From assembly GCA_017893485.1 (NCBI GenBank), contig CM030359.1:35695994-35759993 (forward strand): a stretch of DNA of 64,000 nucleotides, written 5' to 3'. The stretch comes from Hemerocallis citrina (Eukaryota; Streptophyta; Magnoliopsida; Asparagales; Asphodelaceae). This document shows positions 36,001 to 47,282 of this stretch, in pieces (the stretch's first letter is position 1; each line of letters begins with the position of its first letter). Position numbers and translations under genes: made by a program. The notes beneath the pieces were generated by a model. That model was given only the letters and a program-made list of their open reading frames with translations. It was not told the origin of the DNA and did not search any database.

Positions 36001-38367
36001 TGCATGCTTTCCTGAATACGATTTTGGAGTTTCAAGGTAATGTATTGTCTCTGCAATCCTCCTGTCTTCGTATTCCTGTTCAACATGAGACAATGTTAGA
36101 GACTGAGTAATTGTGGCTTGTAGTGGTTCAACACTATGTACCTGAAATGTTTGATCGACAATCTCCTGTACCACATCAATATTATAACATTCATGATCAT
36201 CATGTGGTAATTTTAGTGTATCAAACATTTTAAATTCAACCTTTTCCCCGTTTATTTTCATACTTATAGTTCCCTTTTTAACACAAATTTTTATATCAGC
36301 TGTACTCATAAAGGGCCTACCTAGAATGATTGGTAAAGAAGATGGCATTGAAGAGTCCTCCATATCCAAAACAACAAAATCTGCAGGCAAAATGAAATCG
36401 TTTACCTGAACTAGGACATCTTCCAAAATACCTCTAGGTCTCCTAATGCTGCGATCAGCCAACTGCAAAGTGATGGATGTTGGTTTGAGTTCCCCCAATC
36501 CTAGCTTTTCGTAAACAGAGTATGGAAGAAGGTTTATGCTTGCCCCCAAGTCTAGCAGTGCCTTTTCAAAGAAGTGCTCACCAACCCTGCAAGGAATGGT
36601 AAAACTACCTGGGTCCTTCAATTTAGGAGGTAATTTCCTTAATAATACGGCGCTCACTTCCTCTGTCAAAGCCACATCCTCCCTAACCTGAAATGTTCTC
36701 TTGTGAGTACAACATTCTTTCAAAAATTTGGCATAAGAAGGAATTTGTTTAATAGCATCAAGTAGGGGAATATTAATTTCTACCTTTCTGAGAGTTTCAA
36801 AGATATCAAATAAATGTTGTTCTCTCTTTTGCTTGACTAACCTTTGAGGAAATGGTGGCAACACTGCCCTTTCTTTTTCGCTTACCTTGTTAGACCCCGA
36901 AGCTTTTGATGGTTGTATATTTGATTCGTCTGTGTGTGTTCCAACCTTACTGTCAATTGTCTTACCACTTCTTAGGGTTGTCACTGATTTGAGCTGTTCT
37001 TGGCCTCTAGGGTTTGGTATAGTTTGTGATGGGAGTTCTCCTGCCTTTCTTTCACTCAACTCTTTTGCGATTTGACCGATTTGAGTTTCCAATTTCTGAA
37101 TGGCCTGCCCTTGTTGGTTGCTTGTTTGATGTTGTTGTTGGAGCAATTGAAGAACGGTGGATTCAAAATCCAACTTCTTCTGTTCTTGAATTGGCCGATC
37201 AAACCCACTTCCCATCTGAAAGTTTCGTGCATGTCCTTGCGAAGATTGAGTGCCTTGATTGTTGCTCCATGAGAAATTTGGATGGTTCCTCCACCCTGGG
37301 TTGTATGTATTTGAGAATGGGTTGTTCTTTGGTGGAAACACTCCTTGTCCCACATAGTTTGCATGCTCCTGATCTGTGAAAGAAGACATGGGACATGTGT
37401 CAGTTGTATGATCACAATGAGAACAAATTGCACAAATTTCTTTTGTTTGATTTTTTACACTGCCCATTGTCGTCATTGCATTAACCAGCATATCAATTTT
37501 TTTGTTCATATTTGCCATTTCTAATTGTATGTTATTACTACCAGAAATTTCATAAACTCCCTGTTTTTTAGAAATGCCTCTTCCCCTTGTTGAGAATTGC
37601 TGTGAGTTCTCGCTGAGTTCTTCAAATAATTCTATGGCCTCCTCACCACTTTTCCTCATCAAGATTCCGTTGCAAGCTGAATCCACAATTGCCTTGTTAG
37701 TATCATTTAAACCTTCATAAAATGCTTGTACCTGATCATCTTTAGGCATGTTGTGTGTAGGACACTTGAGAAGCTTGTTCTTGAAATCTTTCCATGCTTC
37801 GAAGAATAGATCTCCATCTTTTTGTTGGAAGAGTTGAATCTCCCTTTTCAGCTGTTTGGTTTTCTGGGCTGGAAAGAACTCTTTCAAGAATTTGGTGGCC
37901 AGTTGCTCCCATGAATTGATAGATCCTGGTTCCAAAGAATTATACCATAGTTTAGCATTAAGTTTTAAAGAAAAAGGGAACAAGATTAACCTGATTTGTT
38001 CAGGGGTAAGCCCTTGAACGCTTTGTGTCCTGCAAAGATCGAAGAAGTCTTGCAGATGGAGATGAGGTTCTTCATCTGGTTTGCCACTGAAGTGGGGAAC
38101 CATGCTAAGTAATTGGGGAGATAGATGCATGTTCCCTGTGACATTCGGTTGATAAGCAATGCAGGAAGGTTGCTCAATATTCTTAGGTGTGAATTTGTCC
38201 TGCATTGGCACTCGATTTGGTATTTTCTCAGCCATTGTTGATCGTGAATTAGGTCTCTGGGCAGTCGACTGGTTTGCTGCAAATAGCTTACCTAGTCTGT
38301 GCAAAGTGCGTTCTGTTTCTGCGTCAATAGGTAGTAGCTCTGGACGAAGTGATCTCCTTCCGTGCAT
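33031..38367 (-). CDS. Athila-1 gag-pol polyprotein, intact (1,778 residues)
   Basis: One frame from ATG 38,367 to a stop at 33,031, about 100 bases after the PBS. The gag domain occupies residues about 75-300 with a CCHC knuckle ([14 protein letters not shown]) at 312-325. Aspartic protease is near residue 600 ([16 protein letters not shown] in place of DTGA, usual for Athila). Reverse transcriptase is near 900-1,100 ([14 protein letters not shown], catalytic FMDD), then RNase H ([24 protein letters not shown]), the integrase HHCC finger ([12 protein letters not shown] ... CDKC) and integrase core ([30 protein letters not shown]). It has no chromodomain. All catalytic residues I can check are present, so the enzyme set may be functional. 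It has a single AGTCGACT copy near codon 33, where Athila-2 has a pair. Confidence 0.95.
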   Translation of the reverse strand: MHGRRSLRPELLPIDAETERTLHRLGKLFAANQSTAQRPNSRSTMAEKIPNRVPMQDKFTPKNIEQPSCIAYQPNVTGNMHLSPQLLSMVPHFSGKPDEEPHLHLQDFFDLCRTQSVQGLTPEQIRLILFPFSLKLNAKLWYNSLEPGSINSWEQLATKFLKEFFPAQKTKQLKREIQLFQQKDGDLFFEAWKDFKNKLLKCPTHNMPKDDQVQAFYEGLNDTNKAIVDSACNGILMRKSGEEAIELFEELSENSQQFSTRGRGISKKQGVYEISGSNNIQLEMANMNKKIDMLVNAMTTMGSVKNQTKEICAICSHCDHTTDTCPMSSFTDQEHANYVGQGVFPPKNNPFSNTYNPGWRNHPNFSWSNNQGTQSSQGHARNFQMGSGFDRPIQEQKKLDFESTVLQLLQQQHQTSNQQGQAIQKLETQIGQIAKELSERKAGELPSQTIPNPRGQEQLKSVTTLRSGKTIDSKVGTHTDESNIQPSKASGSNKVSEKERAVLPPFPQRLVKQKREQHLFDIFETLRKVEINIPLLDAIKQIPSYAKFLKECCTHKRTFQVREDVALTEEVSAVLLRKLPPKLKDPGSFTIPCRVGEHFFEKALLDLGASINLLPYSVYEKLGLGELKPTSITLQLADRSIRRPRGILEDVLVQVNDFILPADFVVLDMEDSSMPSSLPIILGRPFMSTADIKICVKKGTISMKINGEKVEFKMFDTLKLPHDDHECYNIDVVQEIVDQTFQVHSVEPLQATITQSLTLSHVEQEYEDRRIAETIHYLETPKSYSGKHAPAFENLVSDNTFVSSFTRTPDVELKPLPEHLKYVYLGENQTLPVIVAANLSVQEEDKLLRVLREHKGAIGWTIADIKGISPSKCMHRILLENNAKPSREAQRRLNPNMKEVVRAEILKLLDVGIIYPISDSKWVSPIHVVPKKSGVTVVKNEENEPIPTRVTTGWRVCIDYRKLNNETRKDHFPLPFIDQMLERLAGYSHYCFLDGYSGYNQIAIAPEDQEKTTFTCPFGTFAYRRMPFGLCNAPATFQRCMMSIFSDMVERFIEVFMDDFSVFGSCFDECLNHLQLVLKRCEECNLVLNWEKCHFMVQQGIVLGHVVSKRGIEVDKAKVDIISKLPPPTTVKGVRSFLGHAGFYRRFIKDFSKISRPLCELLAKDVEFAWTEECTNAFITLKNLLISAPIVMAPDWNHPFELMCDASDYALGAVLGQRINKVPHVIYYASRTLNDAQLNYSTTEKEMLAVIFAVEKFRSYLIGSKVIVFTDHAALRYLFAKKDAKPRLIRWVLLLQEFDLEIRDKKGSDNVVADHMSRLLHEEERIVPPLNENFPDENLFEINIQLPWFADIVNYLTAHVFPPGMTIQERKRLVAMCKHYYWDDPYLFKFCPDQIIRRCVAEEEQISILQHCHQYACGGHFGPKRTALKVLQSGFYWPNVFKDAFSFCRTCDKCQRTGNISFRNQMPLQNIQVIELFDVWGIDFMGPFPNSFGYLYILVGVDYVSKWVEAVPSKTNDHKVVVKFLQENIFTRFGTPRAIISDGGSHFNNFPFASLMKKYGITHRVGTPYHPQTSGQVEISNREIKNILEKTVNTSRRDWSLRLNDALWAYRTAYKTPIGMSPYRLVFGKACHLPVELEHKAYWAVKKFNFDMKQAGDKRKLQLNELEELRHDAYENAKLYKERTKIYHDKQLARKEFYEGQKVLIYNSRLRLFPGKLMSRWYGPYIVTKVFPHGALEVHHKEKNQTFKVNGHRAKPYIETSFEPREEDVKLQTIQYIA

Positions 38368-38463
38368 TCACCAAAATCCTGTAACCTAAAAGAAAAAATA
38401 CTAATTAATAAAATTAAAAATAAAAATCTTTCTACTGATCTGTAAGTTAAAATACTAGACAAT

Positions 38464-38480
38464 CCCCGGCAACGGCGCCA
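38464..38480 (-). promoter_or_regulatory. Primer binding site of Athila-1
   Basis: On the minus strand TGGCGCCGTTGCCGGGG, six bases after the 5' LTR. This is the Athila/Calypso-type PBS complementary to tRNA-Asp. Confidence 0.92.
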
Positions 38481-38486
38481 AAAACT

Positions 38487-40187
38487 TGTTGTTGTTTTCT
38501 AGATACCTAAATAAATAGATAAAACTAGACACAAATTAAAACCTCGCAAGTGTACGAATCGTTTATAGAAGCGTAGTGAAAAGCAAGGGTCGATCCCACA
38601 GAGATTGTAGTACTTAACTTACTAATCAATAAAACAAAAGAAAATGCAAATCATAAAGTTTTGTTCTAAAAGTCTATTTGAAAGGAAAAAGAAAATAATT
38701 AAAACTAGATCAAGTAGTATCTCAAGAATATCAATTAAATGAGTTGGGCTTGATCTCCACCTATAGTCAAGAATGCTAAGTCACCTTCTACACTATTCTC
38801 ATCACTCATGTTTGTTCCTTTTAAGGGCATGGTATCTACTCCTTAAAGTTAATGTTTCCCTACGCCAAGAATTAGGCATGGTATCTACTCTAATTCGTTT
38901 CTTTCCTTAAGTATTTAGCATGGTATCTACTAAGTTGTACTTGAAGAAAGCATAAGAACAATGGAAACGAGCAAACACTCAAAGTTCTAGAAATTGGTAT
39001 CAGATCTAGATCCTTCAAGTTGATTAAACCAAGAACCCCTAAAGATCCCTGTGTTACAATTATGAGCACAAGATACGGGTCGTCTTTATACTCATATAAC
39101 AGAATCAGTTTTATAATAAGCAAACTTGATAATCTCAGGTTCTGTATGGCAGTCGACTTGCTGTCACTCTCAGTCGACTGCTCCTAGAACTTCTGAACAA
39201 GTTTGATTATTATAAATCTATACCAATACAATCAGGTTTAATCAATAAGTGATAGAAATAGTGTTATTAGAAGATTATAATATTACATGAATACGGTTTC
39301 AATTAGCCCAACAATAAAATTAGTTCCACATATTCATAATAAAAATATTAATAAATTTGTTCAAAGATTGCATTACAAAAATTAGAAAGAGGAGAAAAAG
39401 AAAAAAATAATTAATTGCAAACCCCTCTTTCTGTCTCAAAAATTGTATCTGAATAAAATCTGTGCCGAACCAGAACGAAGAAGTCAGCAGCCAGTCACAC
39501 CAATCGAATCGAGGCACAGTAGCACGCGGATCGAAGCACTTGGTCGATAGAAGCCTGCCTCCAGTCGCACGTCACTTCGTAGCCTGTCCCCTCGGTGCAG
39601 GCCTGCTGCTCTTTTCGATTTAATCCGAAACAGAGAGTCTGTCTGTTTCTCTCTGTTTCTCTCTATCTCTCTTTGTTTATTCTTTTTGAGTCCTCTGGCT
39701 TCTTCGTTTTCTGTTGTCTCTTCTGGCCTCTCTTCTGGCCTCTTGTGCGCTGGCTTTCGTCCTATATTTATAGGAGTAGATCTGGATGTATAACACGATT
39801 AGGATGTATCATCTCACTTGTAGATTAGGATTTATCTGCAAATACAAAAATCAGAATTAAATATTTAAATTTAAAATTAGATAAACTTTAAAATAACAAA
39901 TTTTTATCTTTTCGGCTTATCCAAATCCTTATAAATTTATTTATTCTCTTTTACACCCTTATAAAAATTAAAATTCCATTTTGCTCCTATTTTAGGAATA
40001 TAAAATTTATCAAATCCTTAAAAATAATAAAATATCAGAAATAATCACTTTTTGCATTAAAAATCTTATTTCTTCACAAATAAATAAATAATTGAAATCT
40101 TAGAGAAACAAGACACAATATGATTGAAAACAAGCACTTTTAATGGGTTATTGAATACAAATATTTGTATAAAAATTAGACTCATCA
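38487..40187 (-). repeat. Athila-1 5' LTR
   Basis: 1,701 bp; the same as the left LTR apart from a few substitutions and a 12-bp tandem duplication near 39,725. TATA box on the minus strand at 39,763-39,773. Hairpin at 39,110-39,216 in the predicted leader. Confidence 0.93.
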
Positions 40188-41000
40188 ACTGACAGCGTTC
40201 GCCCCTGTCGGTTTGAACCTCTGTGCAGATGGTTGCCCCTTGAAACTCCCCGATTGAGCAGGCCTCTTCCCGGACTGCCAGTTGCTCCTCTGGTGTTGAG
40301 CAACATGGAACTGCTCCATATCCGCCTCCGTTGCTGCCGCCCTCTTCACCAGCTTATCGAATCTCCTGATACCAAGAGGTATCATACGAGACCTCAAGCT
40401 CGGCCTCAGACCATGCTCGAACTTGCGAGCCTTCTTCGCCTCATCCATCACCAGTTCTGGAGCATACCTGGAGAGCTGAGTAAATTTAGTCTCATACTCC
40501 CTCACTGACATGCTGCCTTGCTGTAGTGACAGAAACTCCATGGCCTTCTTCTCCTGGACGTCGGAGGGGAAATAATGGCTGCGGAATTCTTCCAGAAATT
40601 CCTCCCAGCCAAGCAACAAGCCGCCCATAGTCCTCTTCATCGACTGCCACCACACAGCCGCATCCTTCTCCAACTGCAAAGTCGCCAACTTGACCTTGCT
40701 GCCCTCCGGTGTCTCCAACACCTCGAAGATTGTCTCCACTTGCCGAATCCAGTTGTCAGCCGCATCTGGGTCTGACTTTCCCTCTAATACAGGTGGTTTC
40801 ATTCTCTTGAACGATTCCACCAGCTTTATCGCCTCGGGTACTGGATTCATCGGTCCCCTTCCTTGGTTTGCAGCCACTGCATTCAGCGTCTGGTAAACCC
40901 TTGCAAATTTGGCCTCCAGGTCCAAACCTTCACCATTCCTGGCTCCCCTTCTCGACATATTCTGATGCAAAAGATCCATTAAATTCGAAGTATAAGACAA
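40188..41000 (-). pseudogene. Tekay-1 gag, capsid part (split by Athila-1)
   Basis: Retrotransposon gag domain: KRMKPPVLEGKSDPDAADNWIRQVETIF, then WWQSMKR, FLEEFRSHYFP, MEFLSLQQGSMSVREYETKF and a C-terminal basic Ser/Gln-rich segment. The start is probably the ATG inside the first 16 codons (MSRRGARNGEG). It was continuous with the zinc-knuckle segment at 30,004 before Athila-1 inserted, and now ends at a TGA supplied by the Athila LTR. No internal stop was seen. Confidence 0.9.
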
Positions 41001-41101
41001 GAAATTAAACCAACTTTCATTTCATTGAATTTTAAAGTTTATACATTCGAATTAAAACATTTCTTAACATCAGAATAGGAGAAAATAGAAACTAGGACAA
41101 T

Positions 41102-41530
41102 CTAATCTCTACGGGTCCTCTTCGCTGCTCGAATCTCATCCCGTAGTTCATCCACCTCATCTTTCAGCACATCAGTCAGGTTCTTTTTCTTCTCAAGTTC
41201 CCAAATCCGATGGCTAAGAACAGAATAGTCGGCATTCCGCTTTTCCAGTTGAGCCTCCAAGACTCCAACTCTATACTTCAGGGTATCCACTTGCCTCTGA
41301 AGAGAAGCCACAGTGCCACTCAGAGCTGGTCCCTTTTCTTCATCGGAAGAAGAAGAATCGTCAGGTGAATCCGGCGGTGGGGTGATCTCTCGAGATTCAG
41401 GGTACTCCTCATCATCAGAATCTGCTTGCCCAGGGTGATACTCGTCCTCAGAATCAGCCTGTCCAGGATGGTACTCTTCCTCAATAATATGCCAGTCGTC
41501 GCCTCCAGCAGGGTCGAAGTGATCAGCCAT
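41102..41530 (-). CDS. Extra small ORF upstream of gag in Tekay-1: acidic repeat plus coiled coil
   Basis: 142 residues from ATG 41,530 to a stop at 41,102, between the PBS and gag. The N-terminal half is strongly acidic and holds two copies of EYHPGQADS; then comes a Pro/Ser/Asp/Glu tract. The C-terminal half is a leucine-rich coiled coil (SLQRQVDTLKYRVGVLEAQL) ending in a basic tail. I recognise no family. It is not expected in Tekay/Del elements, and the related element at 56,845 lacks it (only about 230 bp separate its PBS and gag). Its length, composition bias and lack of stops suggest real coding. It could be a captured host fragment or a lineage-specific accessory protein. Confidence 0.6.
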   Translation of the reverse strand: MADHFDPAGGDDWHIIEEEYHPGQADSEDEYHPGQADSDDEEYPESREITPPPDSPDDSSSSDEEKGPALSGTVASLQRQVDTLKYRVGVLEAQLEKRNADYSVLSHRIWELEKKKNLTDVLKDEVDELRDEIRAAKRTRRD

Positions 41531-41683
41531 CTTAGAATAGAGAGGAAAAACATAAATCATAGAGCAACACAAATGTAAGTCACTTACATTTAAATCTCTA
41601 GACTCAAACACACACTCTAATGTCCACATCTAGGGTGTCGTTCCTTATAAATTTGTACAAGTGTGAAAGTGTAGAAAAGCGTG

Positions 41684-41695
41684 GCTCTGATACCA
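41684..41695 (-). promoter_or_regulatory. Primer binding site of Tekay-1 (tRNA-iMet)
   Basis: On the minus strand TGGTATCAGAGC, three bases after the 5' LTR. This is the standard initiator-Met primer site. Confidence 0.95.
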
Positions 41696-41698
41696 CTC

Positions 41699-44547
41699 TG
41701 TAACACCCCGAATTCCAAATTACTGAATTCGAGAAGTTCTTCAGGATCTTTTCGCTTTTCTCGAGTACAATTTTACAAGGAAATTTCAAACTTTTCTTTT
41801 TTACATCAGAGTTACAACATTTTACATTTAAATTTACACAGCGGAAGCAAAATATACAACATTTACATAAATGAACAACAACATAATAAGATCTTTGTGC
41901 ATCCATTCCTCTTTACATGTAATTTATCCTGCATACAAAACTGTGGGTACGTCAGTTTATTCAACCGACGATAATTATACATGGCCATCCTCTCTATGCC
42001 AGAAACAGTATAATGAATCTCATTTCTTAACAAATCACAATCTTGTTCATAATAAGCATGTAAAATCAAAAGGGAACTTTTAGAGATGTCGTGTCGTGAT
42101 TGTGCACTTAATCCTTAATGCAATTATTTAATTTTCACATGACACTAATGCGCACTTGTTCGAATTCTATGCATCCCATACTACATAGGTTCGAGGGCAA
42201 GCCTCTTAATCGTTCTTCATTTTTGTAGGGTTCAATCCCCCGCCATGACTTACTCTACTTCTGTAAATTCAATGAGTATCTTAGATGATTCTATGAGTAC
42301 AAGCATGTATCCTAGCCCCTGGAGTAGAATTTCGCGCCATGTCTTGACTCGTCAAGCATGCATTCTGCGACAATTCAGCCTCCTCCCTGAACATACTTCT
42401 CTTGCAGTCACCAAAACATCCCACAAGCGTGACTAGAGTCCGATCATTACTGAGTTGTGCCCGCGCCATGTCTTGACTCATCAAGCATGCATTCTGCGGC
42501 TCACACACCCGCACCGTACCCTAGCTCTCATACTCATGTTTTTCTCTCACCTTCATCACCTCCACACTATGTATTAAAGTTACATTAGAATCATGAATAA
42601 AAATCAAGCTCTAGAGTTAGCCTCTCCATCAACCGGACTTATCATTTCATTTCACTCGACCAACCTGGTCTATTTCTCAACATCATTTCATTTCACTGCC
42701 GGGGAGACTTAGCTACTCCTTCGTTCAATTTCAATTTCACAATATCCAATTGAGCATCATCAGCTCATCATTTATTTTAGAGTCTCCCAGACTTTCTCAT
42801 CATGATTTAGCCTTTCATAATTATTTATTAAATTCTCAATTCTCATCTATGATTCATTTCACATAATTCATACAGCCATAAACAGAGTCCAACGATTCAA
42901 ATCATACAGTTCATAATTACCAAGGAGCAAAATAACATGAAGCTCAATTTTACCCAAGTACACTCTGTACAGTCGACTTGGAAGAACACCAGTCGACTCA
43001 TACAGTCACACACAGTATCATCATAATTGCTCGGGATAGTCGACTGTTGTACACCACCAGTCGCCTGTCCCGCACTTTTCATGTTCACAAATTTGTTCTC
43101 GTGACAGTCGACTGTTCATCGATCAGTCGTCTGTCCCGCACTTTTCAACAGCACAATTTCTAAGTCCAGATCAGTCGACTTGCTACATGCATCGGTCGAC
43201 TGGACAGATCCATTTTCCATTAAGGAGATTATTTACAGTTCTTACATGTACTTGCATCATGATATCAATTCACCATATACATAAATTCATGTTTTATAAC
43301 CGGAGTCTCCTCTTGTTCAGTAGCATTTACAGCACAATTTTCCAAGTTACTAACATGCTCTTTCAGAGAAAACTACCCTAAACATGCATTCACATTGCTC
43401 ATACTTTCTTACGACAATGAAGGTATAAATCTCAAGTCATCATACTGGGTCTACGTAAATAAAATATCTTTATTCAAGGAACTTTCAAACAGTCATATTC
43501 AGAACAAAGCACCAGTCGACTTAACACAACGTCAGTCGACTGCTCCGACAATTTACGTTATTTATCACCATTAGTTCTTTTCATTCATTTACCTTCCCTC
43601 CATCATATGTGTCATAGGGAAATTATACATTCAATAATCACACCATTATGTCTATTCACACACATGTTTATCAGCACATTATAAGAAATAACGTCTCGTA
43701 CCAGTCGACTGGCTCACACGGCAGTCGATTGTACCGACAGTCTCGTTCTCAATACTAATAGCATGTTCGAGCAATTTCTACTGCATTCAATTCACTTTTT
43801 GTAACATGGTATCAATCATAGTAATTATAATATCATTCCTACGTTAGAAGTCCTGAGAAACACCCACCTTATATGAAGAAAATAAACGAAATCCTGCAAA
43901 AGCTCCTCAATATAGCGCAGCACTTCTTGTTCCTTGCTCCTTGTTCCACACCGGCACCTTCAGGGGTACTCTTCAGCTTCCACAGCAAAGCTCCCACACA
44001 AACCTCACAAATGCCTCTATAATAAAATTAATCTAGTGTAAAAGAAATAGGGAATAGGAGGGGGTATTTATACTAGAATATAGGTGAAATGGAGGGCCAA
44101 GATCTATTGGGGAGTTGTGAGATCAACAGTTGAGATGCACTGGGGGTTGAGAAACCACCCACCTTCACAAAATAACCACCCATGATTCCAAACTCCCACA
44201 CCCACAACCGGCCAAGAAGTGTGCTCAATGCACGTGTACGCGAACGCACGTGCATGCACCAACTACACCCTACAAATTGTACATTAAATACCCGGTAAAA
44301 AAATATGCTACACATTACAAGTTATAAAAATATAATAGAAGGGGTTTAAATCCATGGGCTAAAATTAGTTGGGCCAAACCAATTATTTTGTAGAAAATAT
44401 GTAAATTAAACTTTGGGCTTTAGGAAGATCCTTATAGAAAACAATGTGCTTATCCATCATGTTGAAAATAATAAGCAAAATATTACCCATGCATACCATA
44501 TGTAAAATTAAATAATCTTTATACATTAGGAAAATCAGGGTATTACA
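41699..44547 (-). repeat. Tekay-1 5' LTR
   Basis: 2,849 bp, matching 23,420-26,269 with roughly 20 differences, mostly C/T or G/A at CG sites. It holds the same six AGTCGACT pairs (first pair at 42,970/42,990). The right TSD aacct follows at 44,548-44,552. The minus-strand TATA box corresponds to about 44,064-44,072. Confidence 0.92.
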
Positions 44548-44552
44548 AACCT

Positions 44553-45450
44553 CGCCTCCCTATCAAGTCCTATCCCCTTCGCAATGTGGGGCATGGACTT
44601 ACTAGGGCCCTTCCCTCCGGCAAAGGGTCAGTTCAGGTTCCTGGTTGTGGCTATCGACTACTTCTCGAAGTGGGTCGAGGCCGAGCCCCTCACCACTATA
44701 ACCGAGAACAAGGTGGTACAGTTCTTCTGGAAGAGCATCATCTGTAGGTTCGGCATCCCCCGCGTCCTCGTGACGGACAACGGGACTCAGTTCACTGGCG
44801 CAGCATTCTGAGCTCTATGCGACGACCTAGCCATCCAGCAGCGTTTCTCGTCCGTCTCCCACCCTCAGTCGAACGGACAGGCAGAAAATGCTAACCGGCA
44901 GATCCTCGCAGGCATCAAGAAAAGGCTAGACAAAAGTTCCAAGGGCTTATGGGTCGACCAACTCCCCAACATCCTATGGAACTACCGTACGAGCAAGCGG
45001 ATCCCCACAGGCGAGTCCCCTTTCAACCTCACCTATGGATCCGAGGCCGTGATACCTCTCGAGGTCGGAATACCTTCCCCTCGGCTCACAGCCTATGACG
45101 AAGCACAGAATGCCAGGGACCTCAGAGCAGACTTGGACCTGGTAGATGAGCTGAGGGAAAGGGCGTCGATTCGGCAGCAGATTTACCGAAGAAGGGTTGA
45201 ACTAGCGTACAACAAAAAGGTCCGACCCGCCAACCTTAAACAAGGAGATTTGGTCTTGAGAAAGCTAGCCATATCCTTCCCCAGTCAGAAGAGCAAGCTG
45301 GCTCTGAACTGGGAAGGGCCGTACAGGATCACGAAGGTAGTTCGGCCCGAAACATATCGCCTTGAAGACCTAGAGGGAAGAGAGCTTCCGAGGACCTGGA
45401 ATGCCGATCACCTCCTAAAATACCAAGAAAGCGCTCCGGCGCCACTCTAA
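44553..45450 (+). pseudogene. Integrase core and C-terminus of Tat-type element
   Basis: This resumes the Tat pol frame after the Tekay-1 insert. The integrase core has WGMDLLGPFPPAKG (first Asp), VTDNGTQF (second Asp), and HPQSNGQAENANRQ (Glu), followed by the plant C-terminal region (VRPANLKQGDLVLRK, NWEGPYRITKV, RTWNADHLLKY) and stop at 45,448-45,450. A TGA at 44,809-44,811, right after the second Asp motif, breaks the catalytic core (probably CGA to TGA). There is no chromodomain, as expected for the Tat clade. Confidence 0.9.
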
Positions 45451-45625
45451 GTATCATAGGATATCGAGCCATTCCAGTCCTCCGACTTGTAACCTATTTT
45501 CATAAATTGTACTATGTAAAACGGTTCGCCGTCGATTATTAATAAAGAAAGCTCTTGCATGTTTTTGAAATCGTATGCTTCTCGCCCCTCTTGTCACTTG
45601 CTTTTTAAATAAGTGATTTCAACCA

Positions 45626-46620
45626 ATGGTTCGGAGTCCACGTTCGGCTCGACCTCACCTCCTCGGCTCGTCCCCGGACGAACCAGAGGTAGATCGTCGT
45701 TCAGAACTGCTCCCACAACCGTTGAACTTCACCGATGGTTCGGAGTCCAACACTCGGCTCGACTTTACCTCTCGGCTCGCCTCCGGACGAGCCAGGGGTA
45801 GATCGCCGTTCGGAATTACTCCCACAACCGTTGAACTACACCGATGGTTCGGAGTCCAACACTCGGCTCGACTTTACCTCTCGGCTCGCCTCCGGACGAG
45901 CCAAGGGTAGATCGCCGTTCGGAATTGTTCCCACAACCGTTGAACTACACCGATGGTTCGGAGTCCAACACTCGGCTCGACTTTACCTCTCGGCTCGCCT
46001 CCGGACGAGCCAGGGGTAGATCGCCGTTCGGAATTGCTCCCACAACCGTTGAACTACACCGATGGTTCGGAGTCCAACACTCGGCTCGACTTTACCTCTC
46101 GGCTCGCCTCCGGACGAGCCAGGGGTAGATCGCCGTTCGGAATTGCTCCCACAACCGTTGAACTACACCGATGGTTCGGAGTCCAACACTCGGCTCGACT
46201 TTACCTCTCGGCTCGCCTCCGGACGAGCCAGGGGTAGATCGCCGTTCGGAATTGCTCCCACAACCGTTGAACTACACCGATGGTTCGGAGTCCAACACTC
46301 GGCTCGACTTTACCTCTCGGCTCGCCTCCGGACGAGCCAGGGGTAGATCGCCGTTCGGAATTGCTCCCACAACCGTTGAACTACACCGATGGTTCGGAGT
46401 CCAACACTCGGCTCGACTTTACCTCTCGGCTCGCCTCCGGACGAGCCAGGGGTAGATCGCCGTTCGGAATTGCTCCCACAACCGTTGAACTACACCGATG
46501 GTTCGGAGTCCAACACTCGGCTCGACTTTACCTCCTCGGCTCGCCTCCGAGCGAGCCAGGGGTAGATCGCTGTTCGGAATTGCTCCCACAACCATTGGGC
46601 TACAACGATGGACCCGGAGT
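45626..46620. repeat. 109-bp tandem array in Tat-type 3' noncoding region
   Basis: About nine head-to-tail copies starting near 45,626. The central copies (45,840-46,500) are nearly identical and the first and last are more diverged. Each unit has a ggttcggagtcca start, two CTCGGCTCG boxes and a tcgccgttcgga box, and is very CpG-rich. The period is 109 bp, not a multiple of three, so the overlapping reading frames across it are not credible proteins. Between 45,451 and 45,625 I see nothing but the end of the pol transcript region. Confidence 0.95.
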
Positions 46621-46865
46621 CCAACACTTAGATTCCAGTCCCCCCAAGCTTGCTTCGCGGCAAAACGGGAATGGTCCGCCCCTCTGCTCCGTCAGTGGAG
46701 GGACACCGAAGCTACATTCGGCCACATAATCCGAGCTCTCCTACCTAATTGCCGAAGCCCGAAGCCCTACGCCTTCGGTCGGCTACCGAGCAAGTGCCTT
46801 CCCGAGCTCGCAAACGGAGAAAAGTCACTTTCTCCTCAACTTTCGCGCATGATCTCGATCAGACG

Positions 46866-47055
46866 GCTCAGATTTTGCCACCTGCGCTAAACGACAAGAT
46901 AACGTTTTCTTGGGAACTGAGCCGCCTCGAGATTCGTGCCTACGTTCAACGGCTCAGATCTTGCCGCTTGCGCTAAACGACAAGGTAGCGCTTTCTTGGG
47001 GACAGAGCCGCCTAGGAACTCGCGCCGTACCTTGTCAGAGTCACTAAACGACAAA
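46866..47055. repeat. Degenerate tandem repeat with GCGCTAAACGACAA boxes
   Basis: Two clear copies and a partial third of a unit of about 85-90 bp (ggctcagat(t/c)ttgcc ... cgctaaacgacaa ... cttgggga(c)(t/a)gagccgcct), at about 46,869, 46,952 and 47,040. It lies between the 109-bp array and the antisense reading frames. The rest of 46,620-47,280 shows nothing I can assign. Confidence 0.7.
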
Positions 47056-47282
47056 ATACCGTACATATAGGAACCCGTTCGGTTCAACGCTCTTGCCGAT
47101 GGAACTAACACGCTCGGTTCAAAGACCTCGGCGCGACCAACACAGTTATAAGCAAGACAAAAGTGCAGAGCAATGAAAGATATTTTATTAAACAGCCAGG
47201 CTGTAATACGAAACACATCTTTTCCATGGTTACAAAGTGTTTGCAAACAAAATACACGCCGCCGACCTACTACACTTGGCCC

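Larger units (their letters stand above)
30010..40187 (-). mobile_element. Athila-type Ty3/gypsy element (Athila-1), recent and coding-intact
   Basis: 10,178 bp on the minus strand: LTRs of 1,689 and 1,701 bp, tRNA-Asp-type PBS, one uninterrupted gag-pol frame of 1,778 codons, a 1.3-kb 3' noncoding region with a duplicated polypurine box, and a 5-bp TSD. I see only about three substitutions between the LTRs plus a 12-bp duplication (ctcttctggcct) in the right one, so the insertion is very young. Unlike classical Athila elements it has no env-like frame downstream of pol. Confidence 0.93.
23420..44547 (-). mobile_element. Tekay/Del-type chromovirus (Tekay-1), interrupted by Athila-1
   Basis: A Ty3/gypsy element on the minus strand. 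It has long LTRs (about 2.85 kb), a 5-bp TSD, a tRNA-iMet PBS, an extra small reading frame before gag, gag with a CCHC knuckle, protease, RT, RNase H, integrase and a C-terminal chromodomain. These features fit the Tekay/Del lineage. Athila-1 (30,010-40,187) sits in the spacer between the gag capsid region and its zinc knuckle; removing it with one actga restores the frame. One pol nonsense codon was seen. LTR copies differ at roughly 20 positions, many of them CG/TG or CG/CA changes. Confidence 0.9.

Noticed and set aside
45626..46729. Series of 94-residue plus-strand reading frames at 109-bp steps
   Set aside because: They are one frame pattern repeated by the tandem array; the period is not a multiple of three and no start context or domain is present.
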